From Leptolyngbyaceae cyanobacterium SM1_4_3 (GTDB lineage: Bacteria > Cyanobacteriota > Cyanobacteriia > Elainellales > Elainellaceae), in contig JAAUTN010000028.1 of the NCBI GenBank assembly GCA_012031415.1, positions 1 through 34,989 on the forward strand: a stretch of DNA of 34,989 nucleotides, in the 5' to 3' direction. Shown here piece by piece: positions 24,555 through 32,495 of the stretch; position 1 is the stretch's first letter, and every line of letters starts with the position of its first letter. The translations under genes were made by a program, and so were the position numbers. Below the pieces are notes generated by a model. It was not told the origin of the DNA. It saw only the letters and a list, made by a program, of their open reading frames with translations, and did no database searches.

Positions 24555-26267
24555 CTATTCCTCCAGCTTTCTGGTTTCCAGAGGCAGAAAAATCGTCAGC
24601 ACCTCTCCTTGCTCAGGGCGCTGTCGCACGATGAGCTTGCCGCCTAAGGCTTGAAACAGGTTCTTGGTTACTGACATATTCAGGCTAAGACTGCCTGTTT
24701 CTGGCTGAAACATGAGTAACCGACCAACCGATTTAAGCCCAGTCGCAAAGCTCGATTTCGCCACTTTTCTTGCGCCTTTTTCGCTGGCAACTTCCACCTC
24801 GTCCTTTGGCTGAGACTGAAGCTGTAGCTTAAGCTGATGCCCTGCCAACATCACTTGAACCTGAATATGGCTACCGGGCGGTAGGCTGTGAGTAATTTGA
24901 TCCATCAGTCCAGTTAGCACCTGATTGAGCATCGTCGGGTCGCTGACCACCAGCGGCAATTTGTGCGGCAAGATGACTTCTAAAGTCAAGCCTCGCTGAC
25001 TCGCCTGCTTTTGCCAGCGGGGAACGTTCTGCTGAAACACCTGTGCTAAGGAAATTGCGGCAAGCGGGCTAAGCGGATGTTTGACGGCGGCTGTTTCTAA
25101 CTCGACTGCCCGAAAATTAGACTAAAGCGATCGATTTGCTCCGTACATTCTCGGTCGATAATTTCTAACCGCTTGATCGCATCTGGGCTGAGGTCTTTTC
25201 GCTTTAGCAGCAGCCGTGTCAGGGTGCGAATGGTAGTTAGCGGGGTGCGAACTTCGTGGGCGATCGCCTGTAACAGTTCTGCGTCTGAGCCAAGTTTCGT
25301 TTGAGCCAGCTTTTCCAGGGAGGAATCGTACAGCCGTCCCTTTGTCGGTATTTTGAGTGGCGGGTTGGGTTGGGGCAGCGAATGTTGGTCGTCTCGTGGC
25401 TCAACGGTCAGGTTATCTTCCTGTCTTTGGGACGATTCTGAATAAGCCGCAGAAATTGGACGAGCCGCAGAAGAGGTCGTGTAAGAAGCCTGCCGAATTG
25501 GAGTATGAGGCGATCGCCCCCAACTTCCCAATCTATCGGCTCTGCAAATTTGCCAACATGATTTGGCTAAACCGCATCACCAGTCGATAGTCTGGCGATC
25601 TGGGTGAAAACTGCTTAACTAATGCATTCAAATGCTCAAAGGACTGAGGGTTGGTTAGCAGCAAACGAGACTGGAGCGATCGCCAAGCCTGCCAAACCAC
25701 CTCAGGTTCAAACGAAAACAAGAAAGCTGGCTTTGCCTCCACATCTTCACCCAGCACCATCACCAGGCAAAACTCAGAAGCCATCACCAGGCAAAACTGC
25801 TCTGCCGCCAGCGGATCGTTGGGCAACAAAGGCAGCGTCGAAGAGGTAGAGCAAGACAGAGACACTTTGCCAGCCGCTGGCAGCAACTGAAACGGCATCA
25901 GGCTGAAAGCGCCCATCGACTCAGTAGTAAATGTCCAGGTTGAGAAACTCGCAACCAGGTCGGGCTGGTCTAGCACGGGCAACGGCCCTGATAGCACTAA
26001 ACCCTGCACTTCCCGCTGGGAGGGACTCTCCCCCTCTGCATTCGCGGCCACAGGCAGACCGTCAGAAGCGGCGACGGGTCTTGATTGCAGCAGAAAGTTG
26101 AGAGCGGCGATCGCACCACACCACTCTCGTTCTGCCCTGACCCGTCGCTGTGCCTCAAAACCAGACCGTTCAGCTGCTTGAGCAGATTCGCTCACCGCTA
26201 AAATCTCACCCAGAGTTGGCAAATACCACTTATACACCTGACTCACCCAGATAGTCGCCAAGAACAC
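24555..26267 (-). CDS. Sensor histidine kinase, cyanobacterial type, split by two frameshifts
   Basis: Three consecutive minus-strand pieces (26267-25533, 25531-25097, 25040-24555) form one protein of about 570 residues. The first is a soluble sensory region (VYKWYLPTLGEILAVSES; PAFLFSFEPEVVWQAW). The second is a low-complexity linker and the HisKA helix with phospho-acceptor His in LLQAIAHEVRTPLTTIRTL. The third is an HATPase-like region. The second break is cured by one more A at 25113-25116, giving IDRFSLIFRAVELETAA. The first break, near 25530-25550, falls in the linker and cannot be placed exactly. The ATP-binding region is unusual: the N-box reads LMDQITHS with Gln in place of Asn, and no DxGxG motif is seen, so kinase activity may be weak. 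FCLVMASEFCLVM reflects a 24-base tandem duplication. The start is uncertain (GTG 26267 or a GTG shortly after). Confidence 0.8.
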
Positions 26268-26408
26268 ACAAGTGCATCATGTTGTCTTCTCTTACGACAA
26301 TAGCGGTATGCGCGGGTTAGGTGTACCCTCAAAACCGAACTGCAATGGTCGCAATCCCCGTGCAAATAGGTTGCTCTACAATAAATTTACAATTGGTTTA
26401 ACAAAACC

Positions 26409-26765
26409 TCAACCAAACCAATTAGACGGGGCAAAAGCAGGATTCGTCTCTTGAGGAATGTGGCGATCGACCCAATCCATATTCTCCCGAAGAATATGCT
26501 CAATTCCCTGGCGAATCAAGTTTTCAATCTGAATTCGCTGCTCCAGAGAATTGCACAAAGACTTAGGATTCATCATTGCCTGATCATCCTCCTCTACAAC
26601 CGTATATACTCCAGGCACCCGACACAGCACGTAGGAAATCAGCTTCTTACGTAAATCAGGAATTGAAAAGGCTTGCTGATAGGGATGATAAGGGTAAGAA
26701 TCAAGTACATCCTCAGCTTCTTCTATGACTACAGGCAAAGTTAAATTGACGATTGTCTTACTCAT
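26409..26765 (-). CDS. ComFB-family protein, probable cyclic dinucleotide receptor
   Basis: A soluble 118-residue protein matching the cyanobacterial ComFB family (late competence development ComFB; Slr1970/CdgR type). Members of this family have been reported to bind c-di-GMP or c-di-AMP and to influence motility or cell size. Family features seen are VVIEEAEDVLDSYPYHPYQQ, AFSIPDLRKKLISYVLCRVP, EQRIQIENLIRQGIEHIL and the C-terminal FAPSNWFG. ATG 26765 follows TTGGAG by eight bases. It lies 141 bases upstream of the split histidine kinase on the same strand, but the gap and lack of overlap leave cotranscription open. The assignment rests on motif memory; which dinucleotide it binds cannot be read from sequence. 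Confidence 0.72.
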   Translation of the reverse strand: MSKTIVNLTLPVVIEEAEDVLDSYPYHPYQQAFSIPDLRKKLISYVLCRVPGVYTVVEEDDQAMMNPKSLCNSLEQRIQIENLIRQGIEHILRENMDWVDRHIPQETNPAFAPSNWFG

Positions 26766-27298
26766 CTTTCAACTCCAATTGAATTAATTAGAAGGACAAA
26801 AAAATTACTTTCAACGGTTTCTTAGGATGCTGATACATATCCTATCCAGCACTCTTCAAACCAAAAGGTTTACCGCTTTCCTAAACTGGGTTGATTCTAA
26901 ATTTCCTCACTTCCACACCCACCTCTGAATTCCTGGATGGACTACTTGCTTGCTAGCGCGAACGATTTTTTCATCGCTCCTACAGAGAAAAAGTTTGTTT
27001 GCAAGGAGTCCATCTCTTTAAGAGAATTGCTTGAAAATTCCTCAAGGTTACGGTCGAATTTTGTGCTACGAAGCTCTTGCAAAGCTGTAATCAAATTATG
27101 CGCTGATATTTAGAAAATCCGTAAAAGAAATACTTAAAAGTTACCGTTTGTTTTCACTACTTTACAATCTTCTCAAGCCGCAGATTTGAACGGAGACGAA
27201 ATCTGCTTGTCTTAATCTGAACGGCTGTGCCACCCAAGTAAAGCGGGAGCGCAGCACTACTACACTCCCGCTTTACTTGGGTGAATTTCAAACTAGAT
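26766..27298. other. 533-base intergenic region upstream of the ComFB gene
   Basis: AT-rich promoter space for the ComFB gene. It contains GCAGATTT...AAATCTGC (27180-27206, eight-base-pair stem) and the long hairpin at 27231-27283. No coding sequence or tRNA was found. Its length leaves room for a small RNA, but no promoter-terminator pair stands out. Confidence 0.5.
27231..27283. terminator. Long perfect hairpin after the DUF6761 gene
   Basis: CACCCAAGTAAAGCGGGAG (27231-27249) pairs perfectly with its complement at 27265-27283 around a 15-base loop, a 19-base-pair stem. It begins 16 bases after the DUF6761 stop on the minus strand. Neither side has a U-tract, so it may stabilise or process a 3' end rather than act as a classical intrinsic terminator. 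A mobile-element palindrome is the alternative. Confidence 0.6.
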
Positions 27299-27541
27299 CT
27301 AGTAATAGTCTGGCTCTGATTCTGGAACTGCAAAATTGGAAGGATCGTATAAATAGCGGGTGGCTTCTTCCTCTAAACGATGAATCAGGTAAGGCTCGAT
27401 GGCGTTGGTATGACGCAAGGCAGCCAAGTAACCATCCAGGTAAAGCCGAAGGTCATCAAACCGATAACCCCGGTTCCACTGTTCGGCTAGAGCGTCTGTA
27501 ATTCTCTGGTAGTAGCGAATAGTTTGGGTGTCTCGAAGCAT
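27299..27541 (-). CDS. DUF6761 family small protein
   Basis: An 80-residue cyanobacterial protein of unknown function. The sequence MLRDTQTIRYYQRITDALAE, then NRGYRFDDLRLYLDGYLAAL, EPYLIHRLEEEATRYLYD and an acidic Pro/Tyr tail match the DUF6761 family at its usual length. It looks soluble and alpha-helical, with no signal peptide or membrane segment. ATG 27541 has a weak leader. It is monocistronic, with a strong hairpin right after the stop. High conservation in the phylum suggests a housekeeping role, but none is known. Confidence 0.82.
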   Translation of the reverse strand: MLRDTQTIRYYQRITDALAEQWNRGYRFDDLRLYLDGYLAALRHTNAIEPYLIHRLEEEATRYLYDPSNFAVPESEPDYY

Positions 27542-27977
27542 AATTGGTGTGAGAATTCTTCTACCTTATAAACACAGAATTGATTCGGACAAATTGCTGA
27601 GGCAAGTTTGAGCGATAACTCAGGGAGCCGAAACGCAAACGTCATCTTGGTCTTTTGAATGTATCGTAAAGGGGCAATTGTAAACAAGCACCTGCAAACT
27701 AGCTAGAGTTCTGCGAACTGGATTACGAAGACTTGCGAACTGCTTGTGAATGGGTAGGAGTACCCTGTTGGGGAGTAGAAATAGACTCTTAAGGGAGCGA
27801 TCGCCAGTAAAACGCAGATCGAGCAAGTTTGACAAGGTTATTTCTACCATCATTCTAACTTCAGGTGTTTCTATCGACCTTCCTTCGATTGGAGTATGTC
27901 CGAACAGTGATTGATTTTCGCAGCACAAATACTTAAGCTACAGAACGCAGTAGCCCGGAGATACAGTGATGCTTAGG
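27542..27977. other. 436-base intergenic region between DUF6761 and the response regulator
   Basis: Upstream space for two divergent genes. A 102-codon minus-strand frame (27620-27928) has no ribosome site, starts with TTG and matches nothing I know; I treat it as chance. No RNA gene was recognised. The NtcA-type promoter begins at 27978. Confidence 0.55.
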
Positions 27978-28019
27978 GTAGCAGCAGTTACAAAACCTTG
28001 ACAGTTGCTCTGATAACCT
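27978..28019 (+). promoter_or_regulatory. Canonical NtcA-activated promoter of the NblR-like regulator
   Basis: GTA (27978-27980), eight bases, then TAC (27989-27991) is an exact NtcA box. It is followed after exactly 22 bases by TAACCT (28014-28019), a TAN3T -10 element. This is the textbook architecture of class II NtcA-activated promoters, with the box near -41.5. Transcription would start near 28026, leaving a leader of about 26 bases with AAGGAAAG before GTG 28052. The in-frame TTG at 27998 would lie upstream of the transcript start. Confidence 0.65.
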
Positions 28020-28051
28020 TAAATCCGCTGACTACAAGGAAAGCTGGCATT

Positions 28052-28819
28052 GTGGGATCTGTTTGTATCCAAATTGTTGAGGGAAATCCTCATTTGCGAT
28101 CGCTGCTTGGCTGGCACTTGCAGCAGGTAGGCTATTGGGTTCATCAATCGGCTGATATCCATCAAGCCAGAGAGGTGTTTCACAATCGCCAACCAACGCT
28201 GGTAATTCTAGATTCTGAGTTGCCTGATGGCGATGGGCTGGAATTTTGCCGCTGGCTTCAGCAGCAGCAGCAATCCCTGATCTTAATGCTGTCTGCCCGA
28301 AATACTGAGGCAGATATTGTTAACGGGCTGCGGGCGGGTGCTGATGACTACCTGACTAAGCCCTTTGGGATGCAGGAATTTTTAGCCAGGGTCGAAGCCT
28401 TGACGCGTCGCAGCCGCACGACGGCTGCTCCAGTTCTACTCGACTATGGCGACCTGAAGATCGACCTGATCCAGCGTAGAGTTCGCTTTAAGGATGAACT
28501 GATTGACCTCACCCCTCAGGAATTCAGCTTGCTTTACGTTCTAGCTCAAGCAGGGGGCTTGCCGCTCAGCCGCTCAGAGTTGTTGCGTAAGGCGTGGCCC
28601 GATGCCATTGACAATCACCGCACGGTTGATACCCACGTCCTTTCCCTCCGCAAGAAGATTGAGGTCGATCCCAGGCAGCCTAACTTGATCCAGACCGTTC
28701 GCAACGTCGGCTATCGGTTTAACGTTGAGGTAGTCGATTCTAATGGAACATTGGGCGATCGCCATTCCGTCTCAAGAAGCGCTATGCGCCCTTTGTCTAA
28801 AGTCGTGGAAACCCGATAA
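28052..28819 (+). CDS. OmpR/PhoB-family response regulator, NblR-like
   Basis: DNA-binding response regulator of 255 residues from GTG 28052, chosen because AAGGAAAG precedes it and the predicted transcript starts after the other candidate (TTG 27998). The receiver domain has the phospho-acceptor Asp in LVILDSELPDGDG, Ser in LMLSARN and Lys in DYLTKPFGM. The usual acidic pair after the first strand is reduced to VEGNPHLRSLL. The C-terminal winged helix (about 130-230) has LTPQEFSLLYVLAQ, the recognition-helix region TVDTHVLSLRKKIE and NVGYRF. The IVEGNPHLRSLLGWHLQQ start recalls NblR, the regulator of phycobilisome degradation under nitrogen stress, and an NtcA promoter fits that. The name is not certain, so no symbol is given. 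The stop lies eight bases from the convergent ABC gene. Confidence 0.88.
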   Translation: MGSVCIQIVEGNPHLRSLLGWHLQQVGYWVHQSADIHQAREVFHNRQPTLVILDSELPDGDGLEFCRWLQQQQQSLILMLSARNTEADIVNGLRAGADDYLTKPFGMQEFLARVEALTRRSRTTAAPVLLDYGDLKIDLIQRRVRFKDELIDLTPQEFSLLYVLAQAGGLPLSRSELLRKAWPDAIDNHRTVDTHVLSLRKKIEVDPRQPNLIQTVRNVGYRFNVEVVDSNGTLGDRHSVSRSAMRPLSKVVETR

Positions 28820-28827
28820 ACAGACTG

Positions 28828-29592
28828 CTATTCCCACTCCTGAGCGATCTCAGCCTCTGCCTTGATCAAAGTTTGCTTTAGATGCTCCCAGTTTACTTTT
28901 GCAATGCTCAAGTCTTCAGTCAGCTTGCCTTTGTGCAGATACAGAACTCGATTACAAAACTGCTCAGCTAACTCTAGCTGATGGTTTACCATCAAAATAA
29001 TCGTCTGACTGGACTCAGCCCAGTTTGCCAAAACGCTAACCACATGAGCCGCCCGACCCGCATCCAGGGCGGAAGTTGGCTCGTCTAACAGCAACACTTC
29101 AGGCTGAACGATCAGCGCCCGGGCAATCGCCACCAACTGTCGTTGCCCAACCGAAAGCTGTAGCTCCGTTCGGTCTAGCCACTCTAGCGGAATGTGTAAA
29201 CGCTCAGTCCACTCCTCGATCCGCTGCTGCACTAGCGATCGCTCTGCACCCCGCAGCCGCAGCGGATATACCAGCGCCTCTCGCACAGTCATTCCTAGCA
29301 GTTTGGACTCTTGCAGCACCAGCGTAATCCGCTGCCGCAACTGCAACACGGGAATTTGCCGAATTTCGCGATCGCCAAAATAAATTTGCCCCTGCGTGAT
29401 TTCACTTAACCGATTAAGCAGCTTTAGCAAAGAGGTTTTGCCCGCCCCGGAGGGTCCAATTATGGCAATGCGATCGCCCCGAAAAACCTCACAAGAGACA
29501 TCTTGTAGAAGATAGTGTGAACCTACCCCAGCCACCAGGCTGACTTGCTGTAGGCGCAGTCGAGTAGACTCTGAACGGGCTAAACTAGACAT
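28828..29592 (-). CDS. ABC transporter ATP-binding protein
   Basis: Nucleotide-binding subunit of an ABC transporter, 254 residues from ATG 29592; an alternative ATG lies 15 bases upstream. Walker A is GPSGAGKTS, the Q-loop is in LVLQESKLLGMT, the signature is LSVGQRQ (with V for G), Walker B is VLLLDEPTSALDA and the switch His is in MVNHQLE. It belongs to the general importer/exporter class with resemblance to the YbbL/phosphate-type ATPases. No permease with the typical fold lies next to it. Its only partner is the membrane protein at 29608-30240, whose stop is 15 bases upstream on the same strand, so the two are probably cotranscribed. The substrate is unknown. Confidence 0.88.
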   Translation of the reverse strand: MSSLARSESTRLRLQQVSLVAGVGSHYLLQDVSCEVFRGDRIAIIGPSGAGKTSLLKLLNRLSEITQGQIYFGDREIRQIPVLQLRQRITLVLQESKLLGMTVREALVYPLRLRGAERSLVQQRIEEWTERLHIPLEWLDRTELQLSVGQRQLVAIARALIVQPEVLLLDEPTSALDAGRAAHVVSVLANWAESSQTIILMVNHQLELAEQFCNRVLYLHKGKLTEDLSIAKVNWEHLKQTLIKAEAEIAQEWE

Positions 29593-29607
29593 CCGTATTG
29601 ACCGCAA

Positions 29608-30240
29608 TTAAATTAAGTTTCCTTGAAGCAATGCAGTCCAGATTGTCCAGCCATCGACCACCAGCAAAAGTAGCGTAAATACTAGCAAAATCAAGTACAT
29701 CCAGGGCTGAGACAGGGGTCGAACATCTGTCGTATCAATCCCCGTTTCATCCTCCACTCGTTTGACTAGCTTAGCAAACCCAGCCACTCGCATAGGAAGC
29801 AAATATGCTTCCCCAGACTGGCTCAAGAAATAGTAAACCAATCCACCCTGTCCCGTAGAGCGAGGCTTCAGTGCCTTCACCTCTGACCAGGGCAAAGACC
29901 ATCCCTTCCGCCAAAAGTCCGGCACCCATGCAGGGTATGCAACTCGCAGCCCTTGAGCCGTCAAAATTACACGCTCACTCAAAGCCGCATACAGCCCTAG
30001 CCAGCCCAGCACTAGTCCCACAGCCAGCAGTTGAGGCGGCACAGGAGCCGCTGTTACCTGGGCTAAAAACGGTAGCGGTAGGGTCAGTGCCAGATAGAGC
30101 AATGTTAGCGTCAGCCGAATTAATGGTGAAATTTTCAACACCAGGTCTGGCTGTTGCTGAGTTTCTAGCTGTTGCTGAGTTTCTGGCTGAGAATTACCAA
30201 TTTGAAGCGGCTCGAGCGGATCAAGTTGAGGCTGATTCAT
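29608..30240 (-). CDS. Membrane protein of unknown function, upstream partner of the ABC ATPase
   Basis: A 210-residue protein from ATG 30240, which begins the recognisable part (MNQPQLDPLEPLQIG). The N-terminus holds a Gln-rich stretch made by an 18-base tandem duplication. Two close transmembrane helices (LTLLYLALTLPLPFLAQV and LLAVGLVLGWLGLYAAL) precede a cytoplasmic beta-rich region (RVILTAQGLRVAYPAW; SLPWSEVKALKPR) that resembles a bacterial PH-like fold. A third helix (PWMYLILLVFTLLLLVVDG) closes the chain. It is not a canonical ABC permease. Its tight spacing to the ATPase suggests one operon, but a shared function is inference only. Confidence 0.75.
   Translation of the reverse strand: MNQPQLDPLEPLQIGNSQPETQQQLETQQQPDLVLKISPLIRLTLTLLYLALTLPLPFLAQVTAAPVPPQLLAVGLVLGWLGLYAALSERVILTAQGLRVAYPAWVPDFWRKGWSLPWSEVKALKPRSTGQGGLVYYFLSQSGEAYLLPMRVAGFAKLVKRVEDETGIDTTDVRPLSQPWMYLILLVFTLLLLVVDGWTIWTALLQGNLI
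30151..30186. repeat. 18-base tandem duplication inside the membrane protein gene
   Basis: CTGTTGCTGAGTTTCTAG and CTGTTGCTGAGTTTCTGG are adjacent copies differing at one base. They encode the repeated QPETQQ/QLETQQ in the Gln-rich N-terminus and keep the frame. Probable replication slippage. Confidence 0.85.
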
Positions 30241-30516
30241 AAAAAACGCGATGCAATAAGAACACTTGTTCATTACCAAACTTACTCGTTACCAGGCTCC
30301 AGCTTAGTAGCGCCAATTTGGAGATTCCTCTTCCTGGTTGACAAATTACGCTTCGCAGCAACAAGCAAATTTACGGAGTGGCTGGCGCTAGCAAACTGGT
30401 ATTTTCACCAAAACGCCTTACTTCACACAGCAAAGAAAGACAGAATCTTACCGATGCAGGATTAGCGGTCTATCCAGTTATATCGAATTATCTAACCTCA
30501 TTATCTATTTCCTCCT

Positions 30517-30825
30517 ATGCCCTCTACCTATGCATTAGTTACAGTTCGTGTGCCAAAACGGGTTGATGTTTGGACGGCTCCTTCTCTCGCTAAAGATCTA
30601 GAAGAAAAGATTCAGGCAGGAATTACCATCGTGCTTGATCTGACTCAAACTCAGTTTATTGAACCAGCCAGTGCCAACGTTCTGCTTGAGGGATTGGTTA
30701 AGTCCAGAGCGCGTCATGCTCGGATGACGCTGCGCGGGGTTAACCCACAGGTCAAGGTTGTTTTAGAAATGGCTGGAGTGCTAAAACACTTTCGCCGCAA
30801 GTGTAGTGCTAATCATTCTAGTTAG
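30517..30825 (+). CDS. STAS-domain protein (anti-sigma-factor-antagonist like)
   Basis: A 102-residue single STAS domain of the SpoIIAA/RsbV type, normally a partner-switching regulator whose phosphorylation state decides binding to an anti-sigma kinase. Visible elements are VRVPKRVDVWTAPSLAKDLE, the strand TIVLDLTQTQFIEPASANVL and LRGVNPQVKVVLEMAGVLKHF. At the phosphorylation loop, where relatives have DSSG, this protein has EPAS, so the usual Ser is replaced by Ala and a Ser sits one place later. Phospho-control may be lost or altered. No anti-sigma kinase or sigma factor is nearby. The ATG has CCTCCT directly before it instead of a Shine-Dalgarno. The stop codon lies inside the 5' arm of a strong hairpin. 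Confidence 0.82.
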   Translation: MPSTYALVTVRVPKRVDVWTAPSLAKDLEEKIQAGITIVLDLTQTQFIEPASANVLLEGLVKSRARHARMTLRGVNPQVKVVLEMAGVLKHFRRKCSANHSS

Positions 30826-30864
30826 GACAAAGCGACGGGGCTTTGTCTCGTCGCTTTGTCCTAA
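30822..30864. terminator. Perfect 16-base-pair hairpin at the STAS gene stop
   Basis: TTAGGACAAAGCGACG (30822-30837) pairs perfectly with 30849-30864 around an 11-base loop (GGGCTTTGTCT). The stem includes the STAS stop codon TAG and lies between two convergent genes (STAS and DUF4079), 87 bases from the latter's stop. There is no U-tract on either strand, so it is probably a bidirectional 3'-end structure rather than a classical terminator. Confidence 0.65.
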
Positions 30865-30951
30865 CCTATACAAGTACAGCCACAACTGACATTGAGCAAC
30901 CGAAAGGGGCGGGATACGCAAGTTTCTCGCCCTTCACCATTTGAAATTATG

Positions 30952-31389
30952 TTAAGGCAAATATTTTTGCACGATATTCCAACCCGTCAGCGAAACGGCG
31001 ATGAACCCCAGTAGGAGAGTAATATTAGTGCCGACATGGAGTGGACGTGCCCAGGGGCGTTTTGGGTTGATTTGAGTTGCGCTCCAGGCTGAAAGTAAGG
31101 TTAACGCAACAACAGTCAGTCCAACTGGTAGGTGGGCAGAATGCCCCAGGTTGCCGTAGTAACCGACTGTGCCAACCAAACCGATCGCCAGCAGCAGCAC
31201 AACCATCAAGACCATTGTCCCTCCTACGCCGTAATGAAAAGGACGTAGCCACTTAGGTCGTCCCTGACGCTGTTGACGACTGTAAAAAAGCCAAATTCCA
31301 GTTGCTGCCAGGAGTACATACGCCAACAGGGACAAACCCATTGACCAGGCGGCAATGCGCCACAACCAGAGAAAGGAAGGAAGATTCAA
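30952..31389 (-). CDS. DUF4079 family membrane protein
   Basis: A 145-residue cyanobacterial membrane protein of unknown function. Four helices are clear: AAWSMGLSLLAYVLLAATGIW, the GGTMVLMVVLLLAIGLVG region, the LTVVALTLLSAWSATQ region and ITLLLGFIAVSLTGWNIV. Family signposts are the N-terminal NLPSFLWLW, RPKWLRPFHYGVGG, GHSAHLPVGLT, PKRPWARPLHVG and the end VQKYLP. The spaced His residues between helices recall haem-binding b561-like proteins, but this is only a resemblance. The family-consistent start is TTG 31389; no ATG lies near it. It converges with the STAS gene across the hairpin. Confidence 0.82.
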   Translation of the reverse strand: MNLPSFLWLWRIAAWSMGLSLLAYVLLAATGIWLFYSRQQRQGRPKWLRPFHYGVGGTMVLMVVLLLAIGLVGTVGYYGNLGHSAHLPVGLTVVALTLLSAWSATQINPKRPWARPLHVGTNITLLLGFIAVSLTGWNIVQKYLP

Positions 31390-31671
31390 AAGACAGTTTT
31401 AGGAGATAACACTTCCCTACTATCTTATAGCGGTTCTTACTTGTATCAGATACGAGATCCAAAGTAGAGAGGCACTCCTACCGCTGATGTCTCACACATT
31501 AAAAAAGACATTTCTGCTTGCCTTTTGTAGCTGACGATCCTGAACAGACAGACCACGAGAACACACTCATTGGGTCAGAACTTTGCTGCTTTGCTCTAGA
31601 TGGTGCCATCTTAAAACTGCCGTGTTAGGCTCAATGGCTTTTGGGGTGCGATCAAAGCTATGGGAAGGTAA

Positions 31672-32013
31672 TTAACAGATAACTTTTGCTAAAGGCTCTT
31701 CGATTGTCGAGTTGTCGATCGCTTCTGGCTCTGCTAGAGCAGGTTCCCCATTTGATTCTTCTTCAACCTGGAGGCGATCGCACGGAATTCGGTCAGACAA
31801 AATTGCACTGGCCATCATGCCTGTGTGAATTTCTAAATGAGCTTGAGGTAAAGACTCGAATACTAAGCGCTGCCCAGGAAACACCACCCGTTCAAAATAC
31901 CAGTTGGCAATATTGGTCACGCGGACGATCTGAATCTTGCTGGTCGCATTGACGTAGCAGCAAAGAATTTGGTCTGAACTGTTGAAAGGTAGGGGATCAA
32001 AAATTTGTGCCAT
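31672..32013 (-). CDS. DUF1830 family protein
   Basis: A soluble 113-residue cyanobacterial protein of unknown function, from ATG 32013. The core ILCCYVNATSKIQIVRVTNI, NWYFERVVFPGQRLVFE, LEIHTGMMASAILSD and IPCDRLQV matches DUF1830, and the acidic C-terminal tail is variable in the family. The pair of Cys near the start and the third in PCDR are conserved in many members and could bind metal; this is inference. Upstream in-frame codons to 32103 lack similarity and were left out. The leader before ATG contains CTCCTCCC, not a Shine-Dalgarno. No operon partner. Confidence 0.82.
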   Translation of the reverse strand: MAQIFDPLPFNSSDQILCCYVNATSKIQIVRVTNIANWYFERVVFPGQRLVFESLPQAHLEIHTGMMASAILSDRIPCDRLQVEEESNGEPALAEPEAIDNSTIEEPLAKVIC

Positions 32014-32495
32014 GACTGTGGGAGGAGCTTTGCACCAAAAATAAGGGTCGTATCGGAACATTAACACTCCGCGATCCCTGCTAGCTGTAAACCCGACTAC
32101 CAACCCTCGGTGCCTAATTTTTCCTACAAGTCGGGTTCAGGTTAAGTAGCTAAAGCGCTTATTTAAGCTAATTCCAAACGATTTTCGGCTATTCTTCCGA
32201 CTCAGACATGAATAGGCTACCCAAGAACAGAAGATTTATCTGATTCCTGCCTGAGTCACAAATTTGTTTCTGAGGATGAGCATACTCTACTTTGGAATTA
32301 TTTTTCAGCATCATGCAGCCTTCGGAAGTCAATGGTATCGTGAAGTTATATAAATCAGTTTTCAGAAACCTATCAAAACAAGCTCTAGTCGTAAAATGGG
32401 GGCGATCGCCCCATCGCAAAATTTTTCAGATTCACTTCAATCGAGTTTTCAGAACATTCTTTTCCGTTTACTGTCGATAGCTCCCTAGACTACTA
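32014..32495. other. 482-base intergenic region before the radical SAM gene
   Basis: Divergent promoter space for DUF1830 (minus) and the radical SAM gene (plus). It contains an extended HIP1 palindrome (GGGGGCGATCGCCCC at about 32398-32412) and AT-rich stretches. The 76-codon minus-strand frame at 32189-32419 has no family match or ribosome site. No RNA gene was seen. Confidence 0.5.

Noticed and set aside
27620-27928. 102-codon minus-strand reading frame before the response regulator
   Set aside because: No ribosome site, TTG start, no recognisable family; chance frame in intergenic DNA.
27998-28051. N-terminal extension of the response regulator from TTG 27998
   Set aside because: This TTG is part of TTGACA between the NtcA box and the -10 element, upstream of the predicted transcript start, and the extension has no receiver similarity.
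31253-31462. 69-codon minus-strand frame overlapping the start of DUF4079
   Set aside because: It overlaps a strongly matching family gene in another frame and has no similarity.
32189-32419. 76-codon minus-strand frame between DUF1830 and the radical SAM gene
   Set aside because: No ribosome site or family match, AT-rich intergenic composition.
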